Assembly (NCBI RefSeq): GCF_003285545.1 | Contig: NZ_QLNV01000023.1 | Coordinates: 1-34,343 of the forward strand | DNA length: 34,343 nt | Reading direction: 5' to 3' | DNA from: Sinomicrobium soli | GTDB taxonomy: Bacteria; Bacteroidota; Bacteroidia; Flavobacteriales; Flavobacteriaceae | Shown: positions 1 to 6,469 of the stretch, piece after piece | Position numbering within the stretch: the stretch's first letter is position 1 | Layout: each line of letters begins with the position of its first letter | Made by a program: the position numbers and the translations under genes | The notes under the pieces: generated by a model | Told to the model about the DNA's origin: nothing | Databases searched by the model: none | What the model saw: the letters and a program-made list of their open reading frames with translations, nothing else

Positions 1-303
1 AAATTCTTCATCAAATCTGAACTAAATAATAATTATTTATCGAATTTAGCGGTGTCCTAAAAGAGGGAAGGCTACAATGCAACTTTTCAGGGATTTCCCC
101 AGGAAGTTGAATTTAAAATAAAGGAGATATTGCCTGATTGGGCAAAACTTGAAAAACATGGCAAAAGTTTTTCAATTCGAGTTTTTTCGGGAAAAATTGA
201 TAGGACAAAGGATTTTAATGAGCAAATTGACCATGTGGAAATTGGGTTGAAAAATCTTGAGCGGATAAGAAATTGGATAATTGAAAATAAAGACCGTTTA
301 TAA
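1..303 (+). pseudogene. Decayed coding stretch, interrupted by an in-frame stop
   Basis: Frame 1 is open from the left edge to a TAA at 58-60, then open again without any ATG for 80 codons to a TAA at 301-303. The second part reads like real protein (it includes ILPDWAKLEKHGKSFSIRVF and ends NWIIENKDRL) and has no plausible start: the only in-frame TTG with a purine-rich leader, near 132, sits too close to its AAGGAG. I take this as the C-terminal remains of one gene with a nonsense mutation, or as two short gene ends placed side by side. The family is not recognised. The next reading frame begins inside its last 23 bases, which suggests the two were once translationally coupled. Confidence 0.4.
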
Positions 304-901
304 AGTGGAAATAAATATCGTAGAACAAGAAGCAATAGACTATGCTAAAAGGGGATTTTTTGACGGACAATTAGTTTCCAACATGGAAAACCTTACGGGT
401 GAACTGTCTTCAAAACTGTATAATTTCAAGCGGAAAAAGGATAAATTATTCTTTTTAAACGTGTTGAGAAAGGAAGTTGAGAAACAGAAACAGGAACATG
501 AAAAAACTTGCAAGAAGGTGAACTGTTCATTTTCTCAGGAAAAAAATATGGGGCTATTTGTGATAGATCAAGAAATAGATGACATTTCTCAATCGTATGA
601 GTATGAGCCTAAGTATTCTGACGAATTCAATCCTGAACAACAATCTGAATTATACAGTACTTTAAATGAATTAAAGACCAAATTAACGGAACTTGGGTTT
701 GGGCAACAGATAATTTTTGATGAATTGGATGAGCTAAAAGAGCATCTTAATTTGGGTAAAAAGAACTGGTTTCAATTACTAAAAGGGAAATTATTTGATT
801 TATCTGTGAGCAAAGTCTTGGAAGAAACTGTTGTCAAAGAGATATTTAAAACTTTATCGGATGGATTTGAAAATATTCCAAAACTAATAGATAATATATA
901 G
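281..901 (+). CDS. Hypothetical protein, 206 aa
   Basis: This is an open frame of 206 codons that starts at a TTG overlapping the end of the preceding decayed frame. No ATG occurs before residue 36, so the start is uncertain; a GTG at about codon 9 is an alternative. The product is charged and mainly helical, with no signal peptide or membrane segment. The middle (about residues 55-90) is Lys/Glu-rich and may form a coiled coil, and it contains two Cys near residue 77. The C-terminal 70 residues, with the motif ELGFGQQIIFDEL followed by KKNWFQLLKGKL, resemble a tail I associate with uncharacterised Bacteroidota accessory proteins, but I cannot name a family. Composition is AT-rich like its surroundings. 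It is probably expressed but of unknown role. Confidence 0.55.
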   Translation: MKIKTVYKVEINIVEQEAIDYAKRGFFDGQLVSNMENLTGELSSKLYNFKRKKDKLFFLNVLRKEVEKQKQEHEKTCKKVNCSFSQEKNMGLFVIDQEIDDISQSYEYEPKYSDEFNPEQQSELYSTLNELKTKLTELGFGQQIIFDELDELKEHLNLGKKNWFQLLKGKLFDLSVSKVLEETVVKEIFKTLSDGFENIPKLIDNI

Positions 902-1149
902 CATCAACAAATAAAAGACCTGATAATTACAACCGATTATATTCTAAGTTTAAAAAGGACATTAAATACGCACAGAGATATTTTGAAGGATTCGTAGTAA
1001 TTCCAATGCTTTGGTCTCCAATCGTTAGAATTAGTAATGAGGCAGCAATATATAATACTTATAAGGAATTGATAAGACTGAAAGAAACTATCAAATTGGA
1101 ATACAACCTTGATCTTCAACTGATAATAAATGAGGTTTATAATGATTGA
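895..1149 (+). pseudogene. Upstream half of a split gene (no start codon)
   Basis: Frame 1 is open from just after a TAA at 892-894 to the TGA at 1147-1149. Its first ATG is near the middle (about 1006), so it has no proper start. The translation looks protein-like (it contains KFKKDIKYAQRYFEGFVVIP and LKETIKLEYNLDLQLIINEV). It runs 8-20 bases into the next frame, which continues in a different phase. The simplest reading is one ancestral gene broken by a frameshift near 1140 that has also lost its 5' end. A short coupled gene with a non-standard start is the alternative. Confidence 0.35.
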
Positions 1150-1495
1150 ACCAAAATTAGAGCAATTAGCAAAGGAATTAAATTTAGGAGCCTTATACAA
1201 TTTCGGATATGATGTTGGTTCATCGTATATTCATCCAAGAGCTGAAGAAGGTCATCTGGATGCTTTGAGAATTATAAGAAACCAACGGAGTGATACTTTT
1301 AAACTGGATAATATTCTAAAAAACGCAATTCTCATATCCAATTCGATTCTAATGTTCGGATTACATAATTCTAACTTGAATTGGGGAAAATATATGAATT
1401 TGTATTGTAGTTTAATTTTCAAGTATTTACAAAATGAAATTGAATTACCAAACATTAAAGATTTTGAAAAAGTGATTATGGCGGATTTATTGTAA
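1130..1495 (+). CDS. Short protein, possibly the C-terminal half of a DUF5677-like gene
   Basis: The frame gives 121 residues from the ATG at 1130, or 117 from the ATG at 1142; the second overlaps the TGA of the upstream frame by 8 bases. The segment ALYNFGYDVGSSYIHPRAEE recalls the tyrosine/serine-histidine-proline signature of DUF5677-type (HEPN-like) accessory proteins, which are usually about twice this length. Together with the orphan frame at 895-1149 this suggests the downstream piece of a frameshifted gene. No signal peptide or membrane helix is seen. The family assignment is tentative and rests on this one motif. Confidence 0.45.
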   Translation: MRFIMIEPKLEQLAKELNLGALYNFGYDVGSSYIHPRAEEGHLDALRIIRNQRSDTFKLDNILKNAILISNSILMFGLHNSNLNWGKYMNLYCSLIFKYLQNEIELPNIKDFEKVIMADLL

Positions 1496-1655
1496 AAATA
1501 AAAATTCAATTCAATCGATGCTCAAACCTTTATACATCTACATAGCTATATATTACTCTTCGACTTGGAAAATAGAAAGTACAAATACGCTATATTAGTG
1601 TAAGTTACTGTATATAAATGTATAAACGAATAAAACATGTGGGACCACAAATCAG

Positions 1656-1690
1656 AAAATCCGATCTATTCATTTAGGTTGGATTTTTTG
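1656..1690 (+). terminator. Rho-independent terminator-like hairpin
   Basis: The arms AAAATCC (1656-1662) and GGATTTT (1681-1687) pair perfectly and run into a T-rich tract (TTTTTTGTTTTAT). It would end transcription arriving from the small genes upstream. The stem is short and AT-rich, so strength is moderate. Confidence 0.5.
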
Positions 1691-1753
1691 TTTTATACCT
1701 TGTAAATACTGGGGTTTGCAGGAGTTCTTCTCATTTTTCATAAAAATCCAATA

Positions 1754-1767
1754 CTCGTCAACTTGTC
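1754..1767 (+). repeat. Left copy of a 14-bp direct repeat flanking the AbiE module
   Basis: CTCGTCAACTTGTC is identical to 4324-4337. Similarity extends on both sides: a T-run ending TTTTTTGC follows each copy, and AAAAT plus scattered matches precede each. The copies are 2570 bp apart and bracket the integrase remnant and the AbiE pair. Confidence 0.6.
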
Positions 1768-1801
1768 AAGTTTTTTTGCAGAAAAGGTACCCTATCCGGT
1801 A

Positions 1802-1821
1802 CCCCAAAATTAATTTTAGGG
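1802..1821 (+). promoter_or_regulatory. Near-palindrome upstream of the integrase start
   Basis: The core AAAATTAATTTT (1806-1817) is a perfect 12-bp palindrome. It extends to CCC (1802-1804) and GGG (1819-1821) with one mismatched pair (C1805/A1818). It ends 25 bp before the ATG at 1847, a place suited to an operator or a recombinase arm site. The function is inferred from position only. Confidence 0.3.
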
Positions 1822-1846
1822 ACCCCACTTTTTAAAATTTAAAACA

Positions 1847-2389
1847 ATGAATATCAATAAAGTAAATATATTGTTCTTATTAGATAAGACAAAAATAAAC
1901 AAGCAAGACAAATGTCCTATAAAGTGTAGGATAACATATAAGAAAAAAAGAAAGCCCTTCTCCACAGGATTATTCGTCAATCCGGACCACTGGAATAGCA
2001 AGTACCAACGAGCCCATCCTCCTAACAAGGAAAACGACTTTATCAATGCACAATTAAGCCTGGTTAAACAACAAATTAACCAGGCTTTTTTATTGCTCCA
2101 ATACCAGGGAGAACCCTTTACCGTAGACGATATTTACAGACAGTTCAAAGGAGGACCTGAAAATAATGATAAAGCTGTTCTGGAGGTATTTGAAGAGCAC
2201 AACAAGAGAGTGGAAAAACAAAACTTCTCTCAGCGACGGTTACAACAGGTAAAGGATATGTTTGTCTTTTGTTGTTACACTGGATTGGCCTATCGGGAAA
2301 TGGCAGATTTTGACGAAGAAAAGTTATCGCGGACGTTTAACCAATGGAAAAGTCAATCAAGAAAGTCAAAATTCCATATTTTGCCATAA
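1847..2389 (+). pseudogene. Truncated tyrosine recombinase (phage/transposon integrase family)
   Basis: The 180-residue product starts like the arm-binding domain of Bacteroidota integrases: KCRITYKKKRKPFSTGLFV, then NPDHWNSKYQ at about 44-53. It continues into a helical segment, then jumps at about residue 126 to what looks like the start of the catalytic domain (VKDMFVFCCYTGLAYREMAD). Intact members are about 400 residues. The rest of the catalytic domain, including the H-x-x-R box and the tyrosine nucleophile, is absent, and part of the core-binding domain also seems deleted. The last residues (QWKSQSRKSKFHILP) look like out-of-family sequence before the stop. It cannot be an active recombinase. 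It marks a mobile element that probably brought in the neighbouring AbiE genes. Confidence 0.75.
2057..2091 (+). terminator. Perfect terminator-shaped hairpin inside the integrase frame
   Basis: The 11-bp arms AGCCTGGTTAA (2057-2067) and TTAACCAGGCT (2076-2086) are perfect reverse complements around an 8-base loop, followed directly by six T (2086-2091). By structure this is a textbook intrinsic terminator, yet it lies within coding sequence. It could stop read-through of the integrase transcript or be a chance product of the codons used there. Confidence 0.5.
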
Positions 2390-2413
2390 CAAAGTTTAAA
2401 AATATATGAATTA

Positions 2414-2437
2414 ACAAACTTATAGTTTGTATATTTG
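2414..2437 (+). promoter_or_regulatory. Inverted repeat 1 and -7 element of the AbiE promoter
   Basis: ACAAACT (2414-2420) and AGTTTGT (2424-2430) form a perfect 7-bp inverted repeat around TAT. Its right end abuts TATATTTG (2430-2437), an exact match to the Bacteroidota -7 consensus TAnnTTTG; a -33 TTTG is not evident. A protein bound here would occlude the promoter. AbiEi antitoxins are known to repress their own operons by binding inverted repeats. Confidence 0.5.
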
Positions 2438-2490
2438 AAATAAAATAAACCACGATAAAATTCTTGTAGTTTAAAAAAGGTCGAAAACAG

Positions 2491-2503
2491 AAACTATTAG
2501 TTT
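2491..2503 (+). promoter_or_regulatory. Inverted repeat 2, overlapping the abiEi start codon
   Basis: AAACT (2491-2495), ATT, AGTTT (2499-2503) repeats the arms of the upstream site (AAACT/AGTTT) with a different 3-base centre. The two centres are 75 bp apart, close to seven helical turns. The site covers the first two bases of the TTG start at 2502. Confidence 0.45.
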
Positions 2504-3266
2504 GGAAAAGGAACAAAAAATAAACCATCTTCTTAATGCGCAACCATCCGGTGTAGTCTATTTAAGTTCGTGGCTTACGGAAAACGGGTTCTCCACGCAA
2601 TTGCTAAACCGATATAAGAACAGCAATTGGATATATTCCATAGGAACGGGAGCTTGGATGCGGGTGGGGGACAGCCCAACCTATCAGGGAGCATTGTTCG
2701 CTTTGCAACGACAGGCTGACCTGAACATACATCTTGGAGGAAAGACGGCTTTATCCTTATTGGGAAAGGCCCATTATCTGGAGCTGGCCACCAAACAAAT
2801 AACATTGTTCGGGGGAAGCAATGAGCGACTGCCCGCTTGGTTTTTGAAATACGATTGGGGGGTAACGGTGAACTACTTCAGTTCCTCTTTCCTTCCACCC
2901 AAAATGGGATTGCGATCTTTGGAACAGGGAGCATTCAATCTGTTGGTGTCAACCCCTGCAAGGGCTTTGATGGAATGTCTGTACCTAACGCCCCAAAAAC
3001 AAGAATTGGTGGAGTGCTATGAGATCATGGAAGGGTTGAATAACCTTAGGCCCAAACAGGTACAGGAACTTTTGATGGCATGTACGTCCATAAAGGTAAA
3101 GCGGCTTTTTCTATATATGGCGGAAAAGGCAGGCCACGATTGGTTTAAATATATCGATTTTGAGAATATAGATTTAGGAAAAGGGAAACGCTCCTTGGTA
3201 AAAGATGGTGTCTATATATCCAAATACCGTACCACTGTCCCTAAAGCATTGGAAAACTATGAGTAA
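2502..3266 (+). CDS. abiEi: AbiEi-type antitoxin (type IV toxin-antitoxin)
   Basis: The 254-residue product has the layout of AbiEi antitoxins. An N-terminal winged-helix segment (about 10-60, including SGVVYLSSWLTENGF and then GTGAWMRVG) is followed by the AbiEi C-terminal antitoxin domain with GKTALSLLGKAHYL near 80-93 and STPARALMECLYL near 150-162. In characterised systems AbiEi neutralises the AbiEii nucleotidyltransferase without direct binding and represses its own promoter, which fits the paired inverted repeats at 2414-2430 and 2491-2503. The start is TTG; there is no in-frame ATG before the conserved domain. The stop overlaps the toxin start by 8 bases, the usual coupling. Composition is less AT-rich than in the genes to the left. 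Confidence 0.85.
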   Translation: MEKEQKINHLLNAQPSGVVYLSSWLTENGFSTQLLNRYKNSNWIYSIGTGAWMRVGDSPTYQGALFALQRQADLNIHLGGKTALSLLGKAHYLELATKQITLFGGSNERLPAWFLKYDWGVTVNYFSSSFLPPKMGLRSLEQGAFNLLVSTPARALMECLYLTPQKQELVECYEIMEGLNNLRPKQVQELLMACTSIKVKRLFLYMAEKAGHDWFKYIDFENIDLGKGKRSLVKDGVYISKYRTTVPKALENYE

Positions 3267-4149
3267 TTACAAGCAACAGGTCTCCCTTTTGCTACAGGTG
3301 TTGCCAGAAGTGGCAAAGGAACCAGTTTTTGCCGTGCACGGGGGCACGGCAATCAATCTATTTGTACGGGACATGCCCAGATTGTCCGTAGATATTGATT
3401 TGACTTACATCCCCATAGAGGATAGGGAAACGTCCCTCAAGCAAATTATAGAGGGCCTTGCTTACTTAAAGACCAAGATAGAAAAGGTCCTGCCGGAAGC
3501 GGAAGTTTCCTTAAGGCCGGAAATTTTAAAACTTCAGGTTGCTGCTGCAAATGCACAGATAAAAATAGAAGTGAACCAAATCAACAGAGGGGTGATGGAC
3601 CAAACGGTAACATTGCCGCTGTGCGAAACAGCCCAAGTAGAATTTGATGCTTTCTGTGCCGTTCCGGTGGTTCCCTTTGGACAATTGTACGGTGGGAAAA
3701 TCTGTGCGGCATTGGACCGCCAACACCCCAGAGACTTGTTCGATGTGAAATACCTGCTGCAAAATGAAGGTTTTACCGATGAGATCAGGAAAGGGGTCCT
3801 ATTGTTCCTTTTGAGTAGCAGCCGACCTCTGCACGAAATGTTAAGCCCCAATTTTATCGACCAAAGACAAACGTTGGTCAATCAATTTGAAGGTATGAGC
3901 CAGGTACCCTTTACCTATGGGGATTTTGAAAAAGCACGGGAGGAACTGGTAAATGTGATCCATCAAAAGCTAACGGACGAAGATAGGGAGTTCCTATTGG
4001 GTTTTGGAAAAGGGACACCTGATTGGAGCATTTATGATTTTGAACATTTTCCTGCGGTACAATGGAAGCTACAGAACCTTATTAAGCTTAAAAACGGTAA
4101 TCCCTCAAAATACGAAGACATGGTCGATGCGTTAAAGAGTGCACTCTAA
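3259..4149 (+). CDS. abiEii: AbiEii-type nucleotidyltransferase toxin
   Basis: The 296-residue protein belongs to the AbiEii/AbiGii nucleotidyltransferase toxin family, whose members block growth and can abort phage infection. The family motifs are in order: HGGTAINLF (GGT at 28-30), the metal-binding DIDL (D45 and D47), a strand IKIEVN at 101-106, Lys147 in GGKICA, and PRDLFDVKYLL (D159, D162). None of these key residues is missing, so the toxin should be active. I chose the ATG at 3259 because it overlaps the antitoxin stop in the usual way; an upstream in-frame codon at 3205 lies deep inside the antitoxin. A hairpin terminator follows about 80 bp after the stop. Confidence 0.87.
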   Translation: MSNYKQQVSLLLQVLPEVAKEPVFAVHGGTAINLFVRDMPRLSVDIDLTYIPIEDRETSLKQIIEGLAYLKTKIEKVLPEAEVSLRPEILKLQVAAANAQIKIEVNQINRGVMDQTVTLPLCETAQVEFDAFCAVPVVPFGQLYGGKICAALDRQHPRDLFDVKYLLQNEGFTDEIRKGVLLFLLSSSRPLHEMLSPNFIDQRQTLVNQFEGMSQVPFTYGDFEKAREELVNVIHQKLTDEDREFLLGFGKGTPDWSIYDFEHFPAVQWKLQNLIKLKNGNPSKYEDMVDALKSAL

Positions 4150-4229
4150 AGATGCCATAATCTCACCTAAAAGTTTCAAATCTTCCAAGAATTGGTTCGA
4201 AATATGTATCTCCGGGTTCACCGGCTTAC

Positions 4230-4267
4230 AAGCCCAAATGATATGAAAATGTTGTTTGGGCTTTTGT
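4230..4267 (+). terminator. Terminator after the AbiE operon
   Basis: AAGCCCAAA (4230-4238) pairs perfectly with TTTGGGCTT (4255-4263) around a 16-base loop and runs into TTTTGTTAT. It sits about 80 bp after the toxin stop and is the likely end of the abiE transcript. Confidence 0.6.
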
Positions 4268-4323
4268 TATGATTTAAAATCAGGGATTTACGTATTCTTT
4301 TGATTTCCCGTCAAAATTTACTG

Positions 4324-4390
4324 CTCGTCAACTTGTCCCCCTTTTTTGCCTGGGTTATTTGTCAATCCGGATCACCGGGACACAAACTTG
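4324..4390 (+). pseudogene. Scrap of a second integrase leader with internal deletion
   Basis: The first 14 bases repeat 1754-1767 exactly and a T-run ending TTTTTTGCC follows, as in the first copy. The sequence then jumps to a stretch matching the coding region around 1971-1995: GTCAATCCGG at 4361-4370 aligns with 1976-1985, and 17 of 20 bases agree through 4380. It translates as LFVNPDHRDTN, matching LFVNPDHWNSK of the truncated integrase. About 180 bp of intervening leader and N-terminal codons are missing. It is the fossil of a second, related element. Confidence 0.6.
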
Positions 4391-4399
4391 ATTTGCCAT

Positions 4400-5641
4400 T
4401 TATGTGGACCATAAAGCGGTGATGGGAACCGCATATAGGTCTTTGCGACCAAATCCTCCCAGGGTATGCTCTCCTGTATAAAGAACAATGCCCTTCTTGA
4501 AACGCTTACCGACCAGTTCCGCTAATTTTTTCAGGCCCCTAAAATCATTTTCCCTGATTGTGGCGGTTGATTTGATCTCGATGCCATAAAGCTGCTTTCT
4601 CCGATCTTCAAGCACAAGGTCAACTTCTGCCCCTTTATGGATGCTGAAATGGTATGGTTTTAAGCTATCGTCATCGTTCCAGCTTAACTGCTTGATAAGC
4701 TCCATGACCACAAAATTCTCTAAAAAACTTCCTGCCATTGTCCTGTTTTCGAGCAAACTGTCTCCTTCGCCCCTTAAATGGCATAGAAGTCCCGTGTCAT
4801 TGATGAATATCTTTGGCGATTTCACAAATTGGCCTTCGGCATTGGGGGTCCAGGCGGGAATTTTAAGAATCAGGAAAACCTGCTCCAGAAGTGCGATATA
4901 TCGTTGCAACGTGGTATTTTTAATTCCGGAGAGCCTGGCAATATCGGACAGATTGACCGTGCTTCCTACCCTTGTTGCTATCAATTGAAGGACATTGGGC
5001 AGTTGCATAAGACCTTCAATGTTGGCAAGTTCCCTGATGTCCTTCTGTAATATGGCCATGATATAAGATTCAAACCATTTGGCCCGACGGGTATCTGATT
5101 TTCTTAGCACAGCTTCCGGATATCCTCCTTTCCGGATCATTTGTACAATATCCTTCCATGGTGTCTTTATCCCCGGGAACCGGGCACTCTCCGAAACCAA
5201 CATTTTGAGGAAGCCCGATGCCCGTCCCTGTATCTCGTTTTGGGATAGGGGCCAAAGATTATGAATTTCAATGCGTCCTGCCAGGGAATCGGCTACTTTT
5301 GGTAAGGTCATTACATCGGCCGACCCGGTCAGGATGATACGCCTACCGTTCCTGTCCTCATCAATGAGTTTTTTGATGCTCAAAAATAGTTCGGGGGCTC
5401 TTTGAACTTCATCAATGATGACATGCTTGTCCAAATCCTCCAGAAAGCCCATTGGGTCGGCGAGTGCAGCCGTGAGTATGGCCGGGTCGTCCATAGTGAC
5501 GGATTGTCCTTTGAACCTGCCTGTTTCAATAAGCTGTCTGCAAAGTGTACTTTTACCGGTCTGGCGTGCACCGGTTATCAATATGGCAGGAGTGTCCTCC
5601 AATGCCTCTGCAACGGAATGGCTTATAAAACGATTGTACAT
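4400..5641 (-). CDS. AAA-family ATPase with DUF4143 domain
   Basis: The product has 413 residues from the ATG at 5641. An alternative ATG at 5674 would add 11 residues, but the family usually begins M-Y-x-R close to the P-loop. An N-terminal AAA domain carries Walker A (GARQTGKST), Walker B (HVIIDEVQ) and a sensor-like RIILTGSAD. The C-terminal DUF4143 half carries GAEVDLVLE and then GIEIKS, the D...ExK pattern of a PD-(D/E)XK nuclease-like fold. These ATPases are common as single genes in Bacteroidota accessory DNA and their cellular role is not established. The gene points toward the AbiE operon. Two tandem 19-bp repeats lie just upstream. Confidence 0.82.
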   Translation of the reverse strand: MYNRFISHSVAEALEDTPAILITGARQTGKSTLCRQLIETGRFKGQSVTMDDPAILTAALADPMGFLEDLDKHVIIDEVQRAPELFLSIKKLIDEDRNGRRIILTGSADVMTLPKVADSLAGRIEIHNLWPLSQNEIQGRASGFLKMLVSESARFPGIKTPWKDIVQMIRKGGYPEAVLRKSDTRRAKWFESYIMAILQKDIRELANIEGLMQLPNVLQLIATRVGSTVNLSDIARLSGIKNTTLQRYIALLEQVFLILKIPAWTPNAEGQFVKSPKIFINDTGLLCHLRGEGDSLLENRTMAGSFLENFVVMELIKQLSWNDDDSLKPYHFSIHKGAEVDLVLEDRRKQLYGIEIKSTATIRENDFRGLKKLAELVGKRFKKGIVLYTGEHTLGGFGRKDLYAVPITALWST

Positions 5642-5679
5642 ACGACAAATATAGGCTTTTTGAAGAAACACCATTCTTT

Positions 5680-5720
5680 TTATGGGTAAATTTGTAATGT
5701 GTTATGGGTAAATTTGTAAT
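5680..5720 (-). repeat. Tandem 19-bp direct repeats upstream of the ATPase gene
   Basis: TTATGGGTAAATTTGTAAT occurs at 5680-5698 and again at 5702-5720, identical, with a 3-bp spacer (22-bp period, about two helical turns). They end 38 bp upstream of the chosen ATPase start and could be the binding sites of a regulator acting on that promoter. Confidence 0.6.
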
Positions 5721-5888
5721 TATATATCGCCATATACCAGAAGGGGAACCATGGATGATATGGGATAACCGCATGTCCAATTCCGGGAACGGCACATAGT
5801 GGTAGTTGCTGCATCTGCCACCTTAAATTGGAGAAGCTCCAAAGTGTCTTTTGTTTTGAATATAGCTTCCACAGTGTTTGATTCCTTG

Positions 5889-6125
5889 TTATTCCCAACA
5901 TTCCGATTTCTGGTGGTCAATTACCCAATAATCCTTTTCGATGTATTCGGGGGTAAGTTTTTCTGTTGTGCCGTAAACCGAATGGCATCCGTGTTTTTAG
6001 AGAAGGCTACACCATGCTTTGGCGGCTGTGGAATAATCTTCTTTGGCAATACGCAAATCGTTATAACCAAAGGTTTTTCCTTCGGGGAATTGTTTTATCC
6101 TAATTGCGTATTTGAGTTGCCAAAG
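5889..6125 (-). pseudogene. Decayed AbiE-like antitoxin/toxin remnant
   Basis: One minus-strand frame reads IKQFPEGKTFGYNDLRIAKE followed by DYSTAAKAW, then an in-frame TAA (5997-5999), then TEKLTPEYIEKDYWVIDH and a stop at 5889-5891. The first part resembles the N-terminus of DUF6088/AbiEi-like antitoxins (basic residues, F-P-x-G-x-x-F-x-Y-x-D-L, then A-A-x-K-A). The IEKDYWV box at 5922-5942 resembles the opening of AbiEii-like nucleotidyltransferases. The middle of the antitoxin and nearly all of the toxin are gone. It has no ATG in frame. The assignment is by motif only. Confidence 0.4.
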
Positions 6126-6156
6126 TCATAGGTGCATAGGTAAGCGTAGTTTTTGG

Positions 6157-6197
6157 AATGTCAAGTTTTTTGCGTTAAAAACTTGACATTATTTTTG
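6157..6197 (+). promoter_or_regulatory. 14-bp perfect palindrome overlaid on a Bacteroidota promoter
   Basis: AATGTCAAGTTTTT (6157-6170) and AAAAACTTGACATT (6177-6190) are perfect reverse complements around a 6-base centre. On the plus strand TTTG (6169-6172) and TATTTTTG (6190-6197) lie 17 bp apart, matching TTTG-N17-TAnnTTTG. A third CTTGACA half-site is at 6219-6225. The arrangement is that of an autoregulated promoter. Which gene it served is unclear: the AbiEi-like fossil on the minus strand starts just beside it, while the exact promoter match points right. Confidence 0.5.
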
Positions 6198-6218
6198 TCG
6201 GTAAACGAAACAAAATAC

Positions 6219-6365
6219 TTGACACTTTATGGGGTAGGAGCTATTAAAACCCACCCCGATGCTCCGGTTACCGCCATAGAAAAGATACTTACCGACAGAT
6301 TAAAAGCGACCACCGGTTATATAGACATGGCCGCTTTTTATATGGAAGTTCCGGTAATTGAATAA
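6219..6365 (+). CDS. Short frame of 48 codons, unknown
   Basis: A TTG-started frame downstream of the plus-strand promoter reads GAIKTHPDAPVTAIEKILTD and ends FYMEVPVIE. The codons look protein-like, but there is no ATG and I recognise no family. It may be the 3' scrap of a larger gene. Treat it as unconfirmed. Confidence 0.2.
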   Translation: MTLYGVGAIKTHPDAPVTAIEKILTDRLKATTGYIDMAAFYMEVPVIE

Positions 6366-6469
6366 TCCCGGCAAGTCACGGAGAGCGGCCTGATGTATGG
6401 GGCCGGTCATTGATGTGCAAAAGGCTGCGAGGCCGGGGGCATGCGCAGAACTGGTTGTGTTTGTGATTT

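Larger units (their letters stand above)
1496..1846 (+). other. AT-rich gap before the integrase remnant
   Basis: There is no coding potential in these 351 bases. They hold a terminator-like hairpin (1656-1690), the left copy of a repeat found again at 4324-4337, two GGTACC hexamers (1786-1791 and 1798-1803) 6 bp apart, and a near-palindrome (1802-1821) just ahead of the integrase start. No tRNA was recognised, so an att site cannot be placed. Confidence 0.5.
5675..6469. other. Degenerate stretch with gene fossils
   Basis: No intact gene is convincing in these 795 bases. They contain the 19-bp tandem repeats, a minus-strand AbiE-like fossil (5889-6125), a 14-bp palindrome with a promoter (6157-6197) and a short plus-strand frame (6219-6365). 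From 6366 to 6469 the sequence is more GC-rich and I see nothing in it. Further minus-strand frames between 5720 and 5888 look partly protein-like but are broken by stops. Confidence 0.5.

Noticed and set aside
1630-1660. Possible tRNA 3' end (GGGACCA) as an integration site
   Set aside because: No T-arm consensus or acceptor pairing precedes it, so no tRNA or tRNA fragment can be supported.
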